Source: CAYSGL01 sp964520985
GTDB lineage: Bacteria > Pseudomonadota > Alphaproteobacteria > Micavibrionales > Micavibrionaceae
Direction of reading: 5' to 3'
NCBI GenBank assembly: GCA_964520985.1
Contig: CAZFPB010000001.1
Span: forward strand, 248,001 to 312,000
DNA: 64,000 bases
The notes under the pieces were generated by a model, which saw only the letters and a program-made list of their open reading frames with translations, had not been told where the DNA came from and did not search any database. The position numbers were made by a program, and so were the translations under genes. This document shows positions 9,597-17,786 of this stretch, one piece after another (the stretch's first letter is position 1; each line of letters starts with the position of its first letter).

Positions 9597-11054
9597 TTAG
9601 TCGGTCACATAGAGGTTGCTAAGCTCGCGGCTGATCTGTTCGAACACATCGACCAGATCGTCTGAGTCCGGCGCGTCGAAGAATTTCGTGCCGTCGCTCG
9701 CGCATTCACGCAGCAGGTTCTTGGTGCTTTGCGAAACCCCTTTTTCAAAGGCAACGGTATAGATCAGGATATCGTTCGGCTGCGCTTTCATCGACGCGCA
9801 GATTTCTTCGAGCTTGTCGTTCAGATCGCCCGCATCAAGGCTGTTCTGATTGGCGCCGCCATGAATGTTATATTGCCCATCCATCGTGTTGACCCCGTCG
9901 GTCATCAGCATTACGGCTTTATCCCAGTCAGGACTGTCGTACTCCGCACCTTCGGTGAACGGTTCGGTCGGTGAAATCACGCGCCATCCCCAGACCATGC
10001 CGGCATTCACCAGCGTGTTGCCATCGGCGGCGAGTTTGTTGATGCCGGCGATCAGGAAATCCTCATCGCTGGTCAGCGGGACGATCGGTTGCGCGGGGCA
10101 TTGATAATTCGGACCGTTCTGACCGTTATAAATATCACCTTGCGTTAACACAGGATTGTTGCTGTATCGCTGACGGTACGCACTGTTGCGTGAATTGTTG
10201 TGGTTGTAGCGGTACATGCGCCATGGGCCTTCATGGTCTTCCGTATCCATGGTATTGTCTTCGATCACGCAGCCATGCCATTGGCCTTTGAGACTGCGGT
10301 TGTAGACCAGGCTGTTCTTGTTGATGCCATAGGGCTGGAAGATGTACTGGTTATTGTAGCGGTATGTTTTGGGGTAGGGCGTATAGACGTCCGTTCCGGC
10401 GGGTGGAAGAACAAAGTCATCGCCATAGATATACCCTTCAGTATCTTCGCCCAAGCCATAAGGGCCGACATTCACCGAGTTACTAAACGGCACCATGCCG
10501 ATTTTTACATCATCGGGTTCGTTGGCGCGGCTGAACAGAATTTCCACGAAGTTTTTGGCCGCCAGTTTCAGCGCGCCGATATGCGGGGCCATCGATCCTG
10601 TCACGTCTAGCACCATCACGACTTCAAGCCCGCGCACCTGACGTTTGACTGAAACACTGGAAGCGACGGTCATATAATCATATCCGAAATAGGTCATGAA
10701 CAGCGTTTGAACTTCCGCTTCTGCCGCAACGGTGAGCGTATCTGTCGCCGGGTCTAAAGAAATCTCGATATTCTGCGTCGTGCCAATCCGGTCATCAGGA
10801 TAGTTGGCTTCGAGGAATGCTTCGACTTTATCTTCTACTTCATTGGTGTCGTTCGAGGCGCCTGCCGCCGCCGCGAGAGCCGCCGCATCCAGCGCCGCCG
10901 TAAGCCGTTGTTTCACCAGCCAGCCGCGCGATGTATCAACCGCAACACCGGCCGCCCCGAGAAGGACGGGCAGGGACAGGCCGAAGGTGATGGCAACCGC
11001 GCCCAGCATGGTGCGGCGGTAGCGGGTCATCAAAGAAAGAGGGTGCTTGGTCAT
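9597..11054 (-). CDS. TadG-like pilus assembly protein with von Willebrand factor A domain
   Basis: Membrane-anchored pseudopilin/VWA protein. A hydrophobic segment at about residues 17-37 is preceded by basic residues (TadE/G-type N terminus, TAALDAAALAAA after it). A VWA domain starts near residue 145 with MIDAS-type motif DVTGS at about 150-154 and continues to the C terminus (LMTDGVNTMDG). A Tyr/Asn-rich insert of about 100 residues lies inside the VWA domain. Start taken as ATG 11054; a TTG at 11072 would overlap the upstream gene by a few bases. It is third in a minus-strand run after two TadE-like genes. Confidence 0.85.
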   Translation of the reverse strand: MTKHPLSLMTRYRRTMLGAVAITFGLSLPVLLGAAGVAVDTSRGWLVKQRLTAALDAAALAAAAGASNDTNEVEDKVEAFLEANYPDDRIGTTQNIEISLDPATDTLTVAAEAEVQTLFMTYFGYDYMTVASSVSVKRQVRGLEVVMVLDVTGSMAPHIGALKLAAKNFVEILFSRANEPDDVKIGMVPFSNSVNVGPYGLGEDTEGYIYGDDFVLPPAGTDVYTPYPKTYRYNNQYIFQPYGINKNSLVYNRSLKGQWHGCVIEDNTMDTEDHEGPWRMYRYNHNNSRNSAYRQRYSNNPVLTQGDIYNGQNGPNYQCPAQPIVPLTSDEDFLIAGINKLAADGNTLVNAGMVWGWRVISPTEPFTEGAEYDSPDWDKAVMLMTDGVNTMDGQYNIHGGANQNSLDAGDLNDKLEEICASMKAQPNDILIYTVAFEKGVSQSTKNLLRECASDGTKFFDAPDSDDLVDVFEQISRELSNLYVTD

Positions 11055-11065
11055 CCTGTTATCTT

Positions 11066-11605
11066 TCAGCAATCGGGGCAGGTAATCGTGGCAGAGCGTC
11101 TTCCCCGCAGGAAGGCGACTTCGCGCATTTGAATGTCATCGGTCAGAAATGCGACAAAGAAAGGTTTGTAGGTATAAGACACACTCACGGCGACCACTCC
11201 TTCACCTTCTTCGCCTAGTCCTATGGCTTCGTTCATGATGTCATCATTTTCGATCATGTTATCAGTCACGCGCCATAATTCCTGCGGGTCATCATCGTCA
11301 TCAAATTCGAGGCTGGCGATATCATAACCGAACGGGGCGCGATCATACGGATCAAGCGCCATCTGCCCAGAGAGAATAATATCCTGCAGATCGCTTTCGC
11401 GAATACTCTGATTGCGGGTAATCAGGTCAGCGATGATCTGCGAAGCGGAAATCACTTTCTGGTTGATAGTCAGGGCGCGGCCAACGTCATAGGTGCCCAT
11501 GATCATCGTCACCATTAGCGGGAAGAGCAGGGCAAATTCCGGCAGCGCCGCAGCGCGCTGCGATGTTATCCATGATCTCACGGTGCTGACGTTTTGTGCC
11601 ATCAT
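11066..11605 (-). CDS. TadE-like pseudopilin
   Basis: Short pilin-like protein of the TadE/TadF class. From the ATG at 11605 (one base after the upstream gene's stop) the 179-residue product carries the class motif: basic residues, then the Pro-Glu pair in LPEFALLFPLMVTM leading into a transmembrane helix. The remainder is an acidic periplasmic domain ending in CPDC. The frame stays open to 11644, which would overlap the upstream gene; the tight junction at 11605 is more usual. It forms a three-gene unit with its two neighbours. Confidence 0.8.
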   Translation of the reverse strand: MMAQNVSTVRSWITSQRAAALPEFALLFPLMVTMIMGTYDVGRALTINQKVISASQIIADLITRNQSIRESDLQDIILSGQMALDPYDRAPFGYDIASLEFDDDDDPQELWRVTDNMIENDDIMNEAIGLGEEGEGVVAVSVSYTYKPFFVAFLTDDIQMREVAFLRGRRSATITCPDC

Positions 11606-11606
11606 G

Positions 11607-12140
11607 TCAGAACTCAAATTCATAGGGTTCAGATTGTAGAACAACGGTTGATATCATCAAACGGGTGGTGGCGGAGCCGCTGTTCGATAATAAGGGCTGC
11701 ATCATCGGCGTGACGATCGGGTGGCGGTAAACTGTACGGATCAATACTACGCCGCTTGATTCCCCCGCATCGAATTCCTGTGATTCCAGATTGCCGTCTT
11801 CATCATAGCTGGGCGGAGGCGCTTCGTTTGCATCGGAAAAACTATCCATCGTCTGCACTTCATACGCGATATCGTCACAGTCGATCATAAAAGATACATG
11901 GTTGCACAGAGCCAGACGGAACGCGTCTTCCGGAGCGCCGGATTGCTGGGCCTGACCGGTGCGGATTTCGCGAGCCGCCTGAGAGGTGGCATATTCCAAC
12001 ACGCCTTGTTTGGTAAAAATCATGCTGATTTCGATGACGCCGAACATGAGCATCACCAGCGGCACTGCGATCAAGGAAAACTCGACCGCCGTAGCGCCTT
12101 TGCGGCGTCTCCAATATTTGAGGCAGGATCTGAAAAACAT
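11607..12140 (-). CDS. TadE-like pseudopilin
   Basis: First gene of the TadE-TadE-TadG trio. The start at 12140 is chosen because GGGGAG lies about 5 bases upstream; the frame extends to 12170. The 177-residue product opens with a basic stretch (WRRRKGATAVEFSL) and the characteristic Glu inside the start of a hydrophobic helix (LIAVPLVMLMFGVIEISMIF), as in TadE pseudopilins processed by a TadV-type peptidase. No Flp major pilin, prepilin peptidase or secretion ATPase is in the window, so the rest of the machine must be elsewhere if it exists. Confidence 0.8.
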   Translation of the reverse strand: MFFRSCLKYWRRRKGATAVEFSLIAVPLVMLMFGVIEISMIFTKQGVLEYATSQAAREIRTGQAQQSGAPEDAFRLALCNHVSFMIDCDDIAYEVQTMDSFSDANEAPPPSYDEDGNLESQEFDAGESSGVVLIRTVYRHPIVTPMMQPLLSNSGSATTRLMISTVVLQSEPYEFEF

Positions 12141-12234
12141 GGTCTCCCCGCGTGTTACGCGCCCAACCATCCTAGCGCGTTTTTGTTAACAGGCCTTTAG
12201 AAAAGAGGGGGATTTCGCTAAAATTTTACCCAAT

Positions 12235-12267
12235 AAAAAAGGCCGGATGGGGGTATCCGGCCTTTTT
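12235..12267 (-). terminator. Rho-independent terminator after rpoH
   Basis: Perfect 8-bp stem GGCCGGAT/ATCCGGCC (12241-12248 and 12255-12262) with a 6-base loop. A run of A on one side and T on the other make it usable in both directions. It lies just past the rpoH stop on the minus strand and before the TadE genes, separating the two transcription units. Confidence 0.9.
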
Positions 12268-12284
12268 GACGCTATGGGTTTTTA

Positions 12285-13166
12285 TTACAGATAGGCGCTG
12301 ACGCCATCGGTCATATTGCGGCCCAGAGAAACTTTGAGTTTCTCCATGGCGCGGGCTTCGAGCTGGCGAACGCGTTCTTTTGAAACGCCCAATTCCTTAC
12401 CCAGATCCTCGAGGGTAACGGCCTCATAGGTGAGGTGGCGTTCCTTGATGATTTTCTGCTCACGGTCACTCAAATCCGAGAGCGCACTGGCCAGCCATTT
12501 GGAGCGGGTCTGCGAATCCTTCATCCCGATGACGATGTCTTCAGGGTTCGGGCGGTTATCGGTCAGGAATGCAATCGCTTCTTCTTCGCCGTCTTCGCTG
12601 ATTTTCATGTTCAGCGATTGATCAGGGGAGAACAGGCGTTGTTCCATGTCCTCAACATCTTTCACCTTTACACGCAAGTCTTTGGCGATCTTGGCACGCG
12701 AAATATCATCCAGACCTTCGGCACCGTTGGCGCGTTCGATCTTGCCGCGCAGGCGGCGCAGGTTGAAGAACAAAGATTTTTGCGCGGCTGTCGTGCCGGT
12801 GCGGACGATCGACCAGTTACGCAGGACATAGTCCTGAATAGCCGAGCGGATCCACCAGGTGGCATAGGTCGAGAAGCGGAAGCCACGTTCATATTCGAAC
12901 CGCTCTGCCGCCTGCATCAAACCTATATTACCTTCCTGGATCAGGTCGCCCATCGGTAACCCGTAATTCTTGAATTTAGAGGCGGCCGAAACGACCAGTC
13001 GCGTGTAGGAGCGCACGAGTTCATGCAGCGCTTTTTCATCGCGTTCATCGCGCCATCTGCGCGCGAGGTCCAGCTCATGGTCTTTCTCCAGCAACGGCTC
13101 ATTCATCGCGTTGCGGATGTAAGACATGTTGGCTCTTTGGGTTTGGGGATCGTCAATGTAAGCCAT
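12285..13166 (-). CDS. rpoH: RNA polymerase sigma factor RpoH (sigma-32 type)
   Basis: Heat-shock sigma factor directing RNA polymerase to chaperone and protease promoters. The 293 residues contain region 2 (GDLIQEGNIGLMQAAERFEY, then FSTYATWWIRSAIQDYVLRN) and region 4 helix-turn-helix (LEDLGKELGVSKERVRQLEA). The segment QKSLFFNLRRLR is the RpoH box that separates RpoH from RpoD and other sigmas. A good Shine-Dalgarno (AGGAAG) precedes the ATG. Two FNR/FixK-like sites lie 82-156 bases upstream, and a strong terminator follows. Confidence 0.96.
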   Translation of the reverse strand: MAYIDDPQTQRANMSYIRNAMNEPLLEKDHELDLARRWRDERDEKALHELVRSYTRLVVSAASKFKNYGLPMGDLIQEGNIGLMQAAERFEYERGFRFSTYATWWIRSAIQDYVLRNWSIVRTGTTAAQKSLFFNLRRLRGKIERANGAEGLDDISRAKIAKDLRVKVKDVEDMEQRLFSPDQSLNMKISEDGEEEAIAFLTDNRPNPEDIVIGMKDSQTRSKWLASALSDLSDREQKIIKERHLTYEAVTLEDLGKELGVSKERVRQLEARAMEKLKVSLGRNMTDGVSAYL

Positions 13167-13247
13167 GATTTCTTCCTATCTTCTAGACTTGGAACGTCTG
13201 TCCAACCAATTCAGCCCAGATCCGTTCCAATCCGTACGTTTTTAGTC

Positions 13248-13322
13248 TTGATTTAAATTGGGGCAAAAATAGGGTCGATTTGGTCCTATGCCGCTTTGCG
13301 GGAAATTGTTGATTTAAATCAA
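13248..13322 (-). promoter_or_regulatory. FNR/FixK-type boxes upstream of rpoH
   Basis: TTGATTTAAATCAA at 13309-13322 is an exact match to the CRP-FNR family consensus TTGAT-N4-ATCAA. A second copy, TTGATTTAAATTGG at 13248-13261, keeps the left half and most of the right. Both lie upstream of rpoH on the minus strand, in the gap before the stop of the phosphatase-like gene. Binding by an FNR/FixK regulator is inferred from sequence alone. Confidence 0.5.
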
Positions 13323-13326
13323 ATAA

Positions 13327-14235
13327 TTAGGCTTCAAGTAGTTCGAAGATCTCGCCGTCCGGGGACATGCCAGCGCCGACCAGATTGCCCCCGAATCCGC
13401 ATCCGCCATCCAGCGAGGCGGTGACGCAGTTAATGTAGACCCCTTTGTGGAGCGGGTCGTAGCCGCGGATGACTTTTTCGAAGGGGGCGTATTGGGTGGT
13501 CATATCGGTGAAATCTTCACCGGACCAGCACAATGCGTCGTCCTGCTTGTCGAGGGGCAGGCATGGATTGATGCCGGCATTGACGAACAGCAGCGGGAAG
13601 CGTCCATCAGGCAACGCGGTATAGGCGGCGCGGCGGTGTTCCATCATGAACGCCTCGTGACCGGGGAATTCTTTCAACAGTTGGCGGATGCCATTCGTCC
13701 AGCGGGTCAATGAAATCACGCCATCGCGCGCGGCCTTCAAGCCCTCATGCGGATCGATGCCATAGGCCTGCAGCGTGTGGGCGAGGCCGTTGCCGAGCAT
13801 CCACAAGAAGAGGTCGATCGGCTTGGTGTGGAACTGCAGCTGGATCAGGCGGCTCCACATGTCTTCCTGCGCGCCGCGTAAATAAATGATGTCGTCGCTC
13901 TTCATGCCGGGCATGGCGAGCAGGCGGCGGCGGAAGGAGAGAATTTCATCGATCGCTTCGGCGGAGTCGATGTTGTAGCCAGTATAGTTGCCGAAATAGA
14001 CCACGCGGTCGCCAGGGGTGAAGCGCTCGGCGATAGCCTCATGCAAATCGCTCAAACGTTGAGCGTCACCATGGATCGAAGCGATGGTCCAGACGGCGGC
14101 GGGGCTGCCAAGAGAGGCGAATCGGTAATTGGGCGAAAAAGGGCGCATGGGGTGGTATTCAGTTCGTTTGGCGTAATTTTGGGGCGCCCGGAGCGGGCTG
14201 GAAGCGATTCCGTCAAAAGAGATTGCCAGAGTCAT
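13327..14235 (-). CDS. Metallophosphoesterase-like protein lacking the metal ligands (probable pseudoenzyme)
   Basis: The 302 residues can be laid over the bacterial calcineurin-like (ApaH/serine-threonine phosphatase) fold, but each metal-binding motif is changed. The usual GDIHG reads ASIHGD, GDxVDRG reads GDRVVYFGNYTGYN, GNHE reads GAQE, the later HAG reads NAGINP, and GHTP reads RGYDP. The fold seems conserved while catalysis is probably lost (inference); a binding or regulatory role is possible. The start at 14235 is the upstream-most; an ATG at 14148 is an alternative. A DnaA-box-like cluster sits directly upstream. Confidence 0.7.
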   Translation of the reverse strand: MTLAISFDGIASSPLRAPQNYAKRTEYHPMRPFSPNYRFASLGSPAAVWTIASIHGDAQRLSDLHEAIAERFTPGDRVVYFGNYTGYNIDSAEAIDEILSFRRRLLAMPGMKSDDIIYLRGAQEDMWSRLIQLQFHTKPIDLFLWMLGNGLAHTLQAYGIDPHEGLKAARDGVISLTRWTNGIRQLLKEFPGHEAFMMEHRRAAYTALPDGRFPLLFVNAGINPCLPLDKQDDALCWSGEDFTDMTTQYAPFEKVIRGYDPLHKGVYINCVTASLDGGCGFGGNLVGAGMSPDGEIFELLEA

Positions 14236-14271
14236 CTTCAGTGTACAGTAAAATCAGATAGATAAAAGAGT

Positions 14272-14319
14272 CTATACACAGGATCTGTGGATAAGTCTGG
14301 GAATAATCTTGTGCACAAG
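14272..14319. promoter_or_regulatory. Cluster of DnaA-box-like sites
   Basis: Within about 50 bases there is an exact DnaA box (TGTGGATAA at 14286-14294, the complement of TTATCCACA), a one-mismatch box (CTATACACA at 14272-14280) and a looser one (TTGTGCACA at 14309-14317) inside the palindrome CTTGTGCACAAG. The surrounding gap 14236-14346 is AT-rich. It could be a DnaA-controlled promoter for the phosphatase-like gene or a DnaA titration site. The classical oriC neighbour genes are absent. Confidence 0.45.
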
Positions 14320-14346
14320 CTGTGAAGGCTTTTTTGTCGAGTCTCT

Positions 14347-15177
14347 TTAGAAGCCGTAAGAGGTCGTGACAAAAGCCGAGGGGTTGAATTCGTTCTTCAC
14401 GATCGGGCTATCGGCCGCATCGCCAATAAGCTGGTCGGCTTTCACGGTCGCCGTGGCGCTCCAGGCGGGGGTGATGGCGTAGTTTGCCGAGGCGGTTGCG
14501 CCAATGGATTTGAAGCCTGCGTCCGCGTCGTGCGTGGCATAGCCCGATCGGACGGATTGACGCGACGATACGCCGAAGTGATTGCTCATATGCTCTTCAT
14601 CAGCCCAGGTGGTTCCGATGGAGCCGATCAGCGTGGTCTTTTCGGTGACCGAATAGCGCGATCCATATTTCACGTTGACCGTCGTGCCGTAGTCACCCGA
14701 TAGGGCCGTGCTCAGGCGGCCGATCACGGCGCCGGGGCCGACCTGGTATTCGCCCATCAGGTTGGCGGTCGCTGACCCATCCACATCGCCCATGCCGTCG
14801 AGATTGTCGTTGTCGTCATCTTCATCGCGTCCAAAGGCATAGCCGAGCGAACCGCCGAGTTTGTAGCCGTCACCCTGCACCGGGTAGCTGCCGATGCCGT
14901 CTTGCAGATCGGCAAAAAAGAGGCCGTCTTTATATTCCGCTTGCGCAATCGGCACAGGCACCACCGCGTAATTATCCGAGCCTTCATATTCAGGCGCAAC
15001 GCCAACACCGCCGCCGAGTTTATACGTCCAGTTGTTCGTCGCTTCGGCCGTGTTGGGCGTCGGTGTCTGAAAATGGGACATGAGGGCGTTCCAGCCTTCC
15101 GCTTGCGCGGTGCCTGCACCCGTCACGACAAAAGTGCTGACGGCGATAAGAAGAGGTATGCGGCGGCTGGCGGACAT
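14347..15177 (-). CDS. MipA/OmpV family outer membrane protein
   Basis: Predicted outer membrane beta-barrel of the MipA/OmpV family, whose members are porin-like or scaffold murein enzymes. The start at 15177 has AGGAGA 8 bases upstream and gives a clean signal peptide ending AQA. The mature part begins with the family-typical LGGGVGVAPEYEGSDNY and has alternating strands ending in a terminal aromatic (SYGF), as barrel proteins do. An Asp-rich loop (RDEDDDNDN) near the middle may bind cations. Length of 276 residues is normal. It seems monocistronic. Confidence 0.85.
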   Translation of the reverse strand: MSASRRIPLLIAVSTFVVTGAGTAQAEGWNALMSHFQTPTPNTAEATNNWTYKLGGGVGVAPEYEGSDNYAVVPVPIAQAEYKDGLFFADLQDGIGSYPVQGDGYKLGGSLGYAFGRDEDDDNDNLDGMGDVDGSATANLMGEYQVGPGAVIGRLSTALSGDYGTTVNVKYGSRYSVTEKTTLIGSIGTTWADEEHMSNHFGVSSRQSVRSGYATHDADAGFKSIGATASANYAITPAWSATATVKADQLIGDAADSPIVKNEFNPSAFVTTSYGF

Positions 15178-15256
15178 GAAGGTTTCTCCTGAAACGTCTG
15201 ATGACAACATTTTTATACGCTATCGGTTCCCTGCGCAATGCCGGCGACCGGGCATT

Positions 15257-15285
15257 AAAAAAGCGGGCGCTGAGGCCCGCTTTTT
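15257..15285 (-). terminator. Rho-independent terminator after carD
   Basis: Stem GCGGGC/GCCCGC (15263-15268 and 15275-15280), loop of 6, flanked by A6 and T5. It is placed between the carD stop and the MipA start on the minus strand, so it ends the carD transcript and could also act in the opposite sense. Confidence 0.85.
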
Positions 15286-15314
15286 GTCGCATCACGAGGA
15301 GATGCTTATGGGTA

Positions 15315-15857
15315 TTAGGCAGCCGCTGCGGCTTCCGTGTCTTTTTTCTCAGGCTTGCCCATGGCGCGCTCGATGCGGGCGATGGCTTTGTCTTCGCTGG
15401 TCTTTTCAACGGCGGCAACTTCGCGCGCGAGGCGCTCGATGGCCGATTGATAGATCTGGCGTTCCGAGTAGGACTGCTCGCTGTCGTCGTTCGAGCGTTT
15501 CAGGTCGCGCAGCACTTCAGCAATCGCAATCGGGTCGCCCGAGTTGATCTTGGTTTCATATTCCTGGGCGCGGCGGGACCACATGGTGCGGCGGACGCGC
15601 GAGCGGCCTTTCAGCGTGGTCATCGCATCTTTCAGGCGGTTGGAGGTCGACAGCTTGCGAAGGCCCGATGCCGCGGCTTTGGCTACCGGGATCTTCAGCT
15701 TCATGCGGTCTTTTTCAAAAGCGATGGCATATAATTTGATTTCCATGCCGGCAATCGTCTGGGTGATCAGACCTTCGATCTGACCCACACCATGGGCCGG
15801 GTATACAACATAGTCGCCTTTTTTGAAGTTATCATTCAGTGCGGTGGTTGCCATCAT
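15315..15857 (-). CDS. carD: CarD/CdnL family transcription regulator
   Basis: RNA polymerase-binding factor that stabilises open complexes, notably at rRNA promoters. The N-terminal RNAP-interaction domain is clear (GDYVVYPAHGVGQIEGL, residues ~14-30), followed by the helical DNA-binding domain (SRVRRTMWSRRAQEYETKI, ~85-105). The 180-residue length fits the family, with a Lys/Glu/Ala-rich tail. Either of two adjacent ATG codons could start it. The 275-base gap upstream (15858-16132) presumably holds its promoter; I see no gene there. Confidence 0.93.
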   Translation of the reverse strand: MMATTALNDNFKKGDYVVYPAHGVGQIEGLITQTIAGMEIKLYAIAFEKDRMKLKIPVAKAAASGLRKLSTSNRLKDAMTTLKGRSRVRRTMWSRRAQEYETKINSGDPIAIAEVLRDLKRSNDDSEQSYSERQIYQSAIERLAREVAAVEKTSEDKAIARIERAMGKPEKKDTEAAAAA

Positions 15858-16132
15858 TTTACCTTTCTTATCAAACGGTTGCCAAATTTTTCCGTTAAAA
15901 ACCCTCTACGAAAAACCTGCAGTTGTTCGTTGATATAGTCCTTTTTCGGTAGTGTGGGAGAGGACAGAGGTTTATTTGTCTGTTATTTCAGCAGCGTATG
16001 TTGTTCTAAGGCCCGTTTCAGGGGTCTGCACAACCGATCTATTACCGCTCATCGCTCAACCAGTGGAGGAGAGACTACCCTAAAAATGCGTAAAATTCAA
16101 CTTTATTTTGTTAACAAACGTTAACCTTTGGC

Positions 16133-16471
16133 TCAATCACCATCTCCGGGATTGGGGCTAAAGTATTCTGCCATCTTGTTTTTCTTGGTTTTGAACTCTT
16201 CGGCGGTAGGCAAGGCAGGTTTAATTCTTGTAATAACCGGCCATTTTTCAGAATATTCCCGGTTCATTTGCAGGAATTCCTCGGCGCGTGGGTCGCTGTC
16301 CGGTATAATGGCTTCGATCGGGCATTCCGGCTCGCACACACCGCAATCGATACATTCGTCCGGGTGAATGACGAGGGTGTTTTCGCCCTCGTAAAAACAG
16401 TCGACGGGGCACACCTCGACACAGTCGGTGTGCTTACACATGATACAAACATCGGTGACCACGAACGTCAT
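16133..16471 (-). CDS. fdxA: 7Fe ferredoxin FdxA
   Basis: Electron carrier with one 3Fe-4S and one 4Fe-4S cluster. Cluster motifs are DVCIMCKHTDCVEVCP at residues 7-22 and CIDCGVCEPECP near 40-51, with the typical C-terminal extension of the 112-residue alphaproteobacterial form. It is flanked by gaps on both sides and looks monocistronic. The electron partner is not evident from neighbours. Confidence 0.95.
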   Translation of the reverse strand: MTFVVTDVCIMCKHTDCVEVCPVDCFYEGENTLVIHPDECIDCGVCEPECPIEAIIPDSDPRAEEFLQMNREYSEKWPVITRIKPALPTAEEFKTKKNKMAEYFSPNPGDGD

Positions 16472-16567
16472 GCGCCTGATATGACATAGGGCTTCACGCT
16501 TGTCAAAGCGTTGCAGCCGCCAAATTCCGCCGTTCTTGATAAAGTCTTAAGATTTTATTGAGATACT

Positions 16568-16780
16568 ATGGCTATGCAGGGAAGAAATCTCGATTTGATC
16601 AGGAAGATCATGAAACGGGCGATGAGCGAAGGGCGGGAAGGCCGGGTGCTCATGATTCAGCAGCGTCTCGATGCGGCGCGTGACATGCCCGAAGACCATG
16701 CCGATATCTTGCGCCAGCTTCAGCTGTTTGGCCGCGTGATACCGCAGGGCTCTATTTTCAGTTCATCCCTGATTCATTAA
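16568..16780 (+). CDS. Small hypothetical protein, 70 aa
   Basis: Not recognised. The product is helical, positively charged at the N terminus (RKIMKRAMSEGREGR) and lacks a signal peptide or membrane segment. A GAG lies 7 bases upstream of the ATG, and a second in-frame ATG follows two codons later. The 3' end overlaps the end of the convergent LD-carboxypeptidase gene by 18 bases. The coding-like composition is modest evidence, so existence is uncertain. Confidence 0.45.
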   Translation: MAMQGRNLDLIRKIMKRAMSEGREGRVLMIQQRLDAARDMPEDHADILRQLQLFGRVIPQGSIFSSSLIH

Positions 16781-17662
16781 ACGCAAGGACGGGCCGTCCA
16801 TCGTCACCCGTTGCCCGATGGGCAGCGTGATAAGGCGTTTGCCATGTCCGAACGGCGCATTCATCAGCACCGGGAAATCATGTCCAGCAATGTGTTCGGC
16901 GACAATGTCTTCGAGCGTGAAGCCGAAAGGTCGGCCGGTATCCTGCAAATTGTCGAACGTACCCAGTATCAGGCCGTTAATTTTCTCAAATACATGGGCG
17001 CGTTTCAGTGCGCGGAAGAGCAGATCAAGGCGACTGGTTTCGATGTTCCAGTCTTCGAGGCACAGGATCGCGCCGTCGAGCGCAATGTCATTCAAGAGAT
17101 ACTGCACGAGGCTGGCCGTGCCGCCGACCAGCGGGCCGGTGGCGGTGCCCGCGCGTACAACTGTAGCACCATCGAGCGCGATAGAAGTGTCGAGTTGTGA
17201 GAGCAGGCTCGTGCATTGATGAATGTCTTGCGCATTGTCCGCATGTCTCATGAACCAGCGTAATGTCGGGCCGTAATACGTGATCAACCCGGTGCGGCGG
17301 TGAATGAGGTTGAGCAGGGAGGTCGCATCGCTAAACCCGATGATGGGTTTTTGTTCGCGGCGCACAAGATTCCAGTCGATCTCATCGGCCCAGTGCAGGG
17401 CGCGGTTGCCCCCGGCGGCAAAGACAATGGCATCAATCTTGTCCTGCTCCAGCAGGTCGTGAAAGGCATCGCGTTTTTGCGCCGATACGCCGGCCGATTG
17501 ATGAGTGCGGGCGTGGGTCTGCGGGTGAATGATGACTTTATAGCCCAACCCTTCGAGCACGGCCTTGCCTGCCTCGATGTCCGCTTTTTCGATATAGCTG
17601 GCCGGAGCCATGACGCCGATGGTGTCGCCGGGTTTCAGGGGGTGGGGGAGTATGGTGTCCAT
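16763..17662 (-). CDS. ldcA: LD-carboxypeptidase, S66 family
   Basis: Cytoplasmic peptidase that trims the terminal D-Ala from recycled murein tetrapeptides. Family landmarks are PGDTIGVMAPAS at the N terminus, AAGGNRALHW, the nucleophile region GFSDAT (Ser near residue 110), CLEDWNIE with the probable Glu, and NAPFGHG with the probable His near 285. The ATG at 17662 is preferred over a TTG at 17698. The 299 residues are typical. It stands alone between two small unknown genes, so the link to murein recycling comes only from the family. Confidence 0.9.
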   Translation of the reverse strand: MDTILPHPLKPGDTIGVMAPASYIEKADIEAGKAVLEGLGYKVIIHPQTHARTHQSAGVSAQKRDAFHDLLEQDKIDAIVFAAGGNRALHWADEIDWNLVRREQKPIIGFSDATSLLNLIHRRTGLITYYGPTLRWFMRHADNAQDIHQCTSLLSQLDTSIALDGATVVRAGTATGPLVGGTASLVQYLLNDIALDGAILCLEDWNIETSRLDLLFRALKRAHVFEKINGLILGTFDNLQDTGRPFGFTLEDIVAEHIAGHDFPVLMNAPFGHGKRLITLPIGQRVTMDGPSLRLMNQG

Positions 17663-17786
17663 GGCCTGTATTGTGAGCCTCAGCGCCAGCCCCGTCAATT
17701 CCCGTCATTTTTTGGTGGCGCGCTGACTGGTCTTTATGGTAATAAATTTGCCAATTAAAAAACTTAAAAACTAGAGAGTGTGTAAA

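Noticed and set aside
14236..14346. Chromosomal origin of replication
   Set aside because: DnaA-box-like sites are present, but the region is short and lacks origin-associated genes; kept only as a DnaA-site cluster.
16086..16124. Twelve-codon frame near a GGAGGAG in the gap upstream of carD
   Set aside because: The purine-rich site lies 16 bases from the ATG, too far, and the frame is too short to support.
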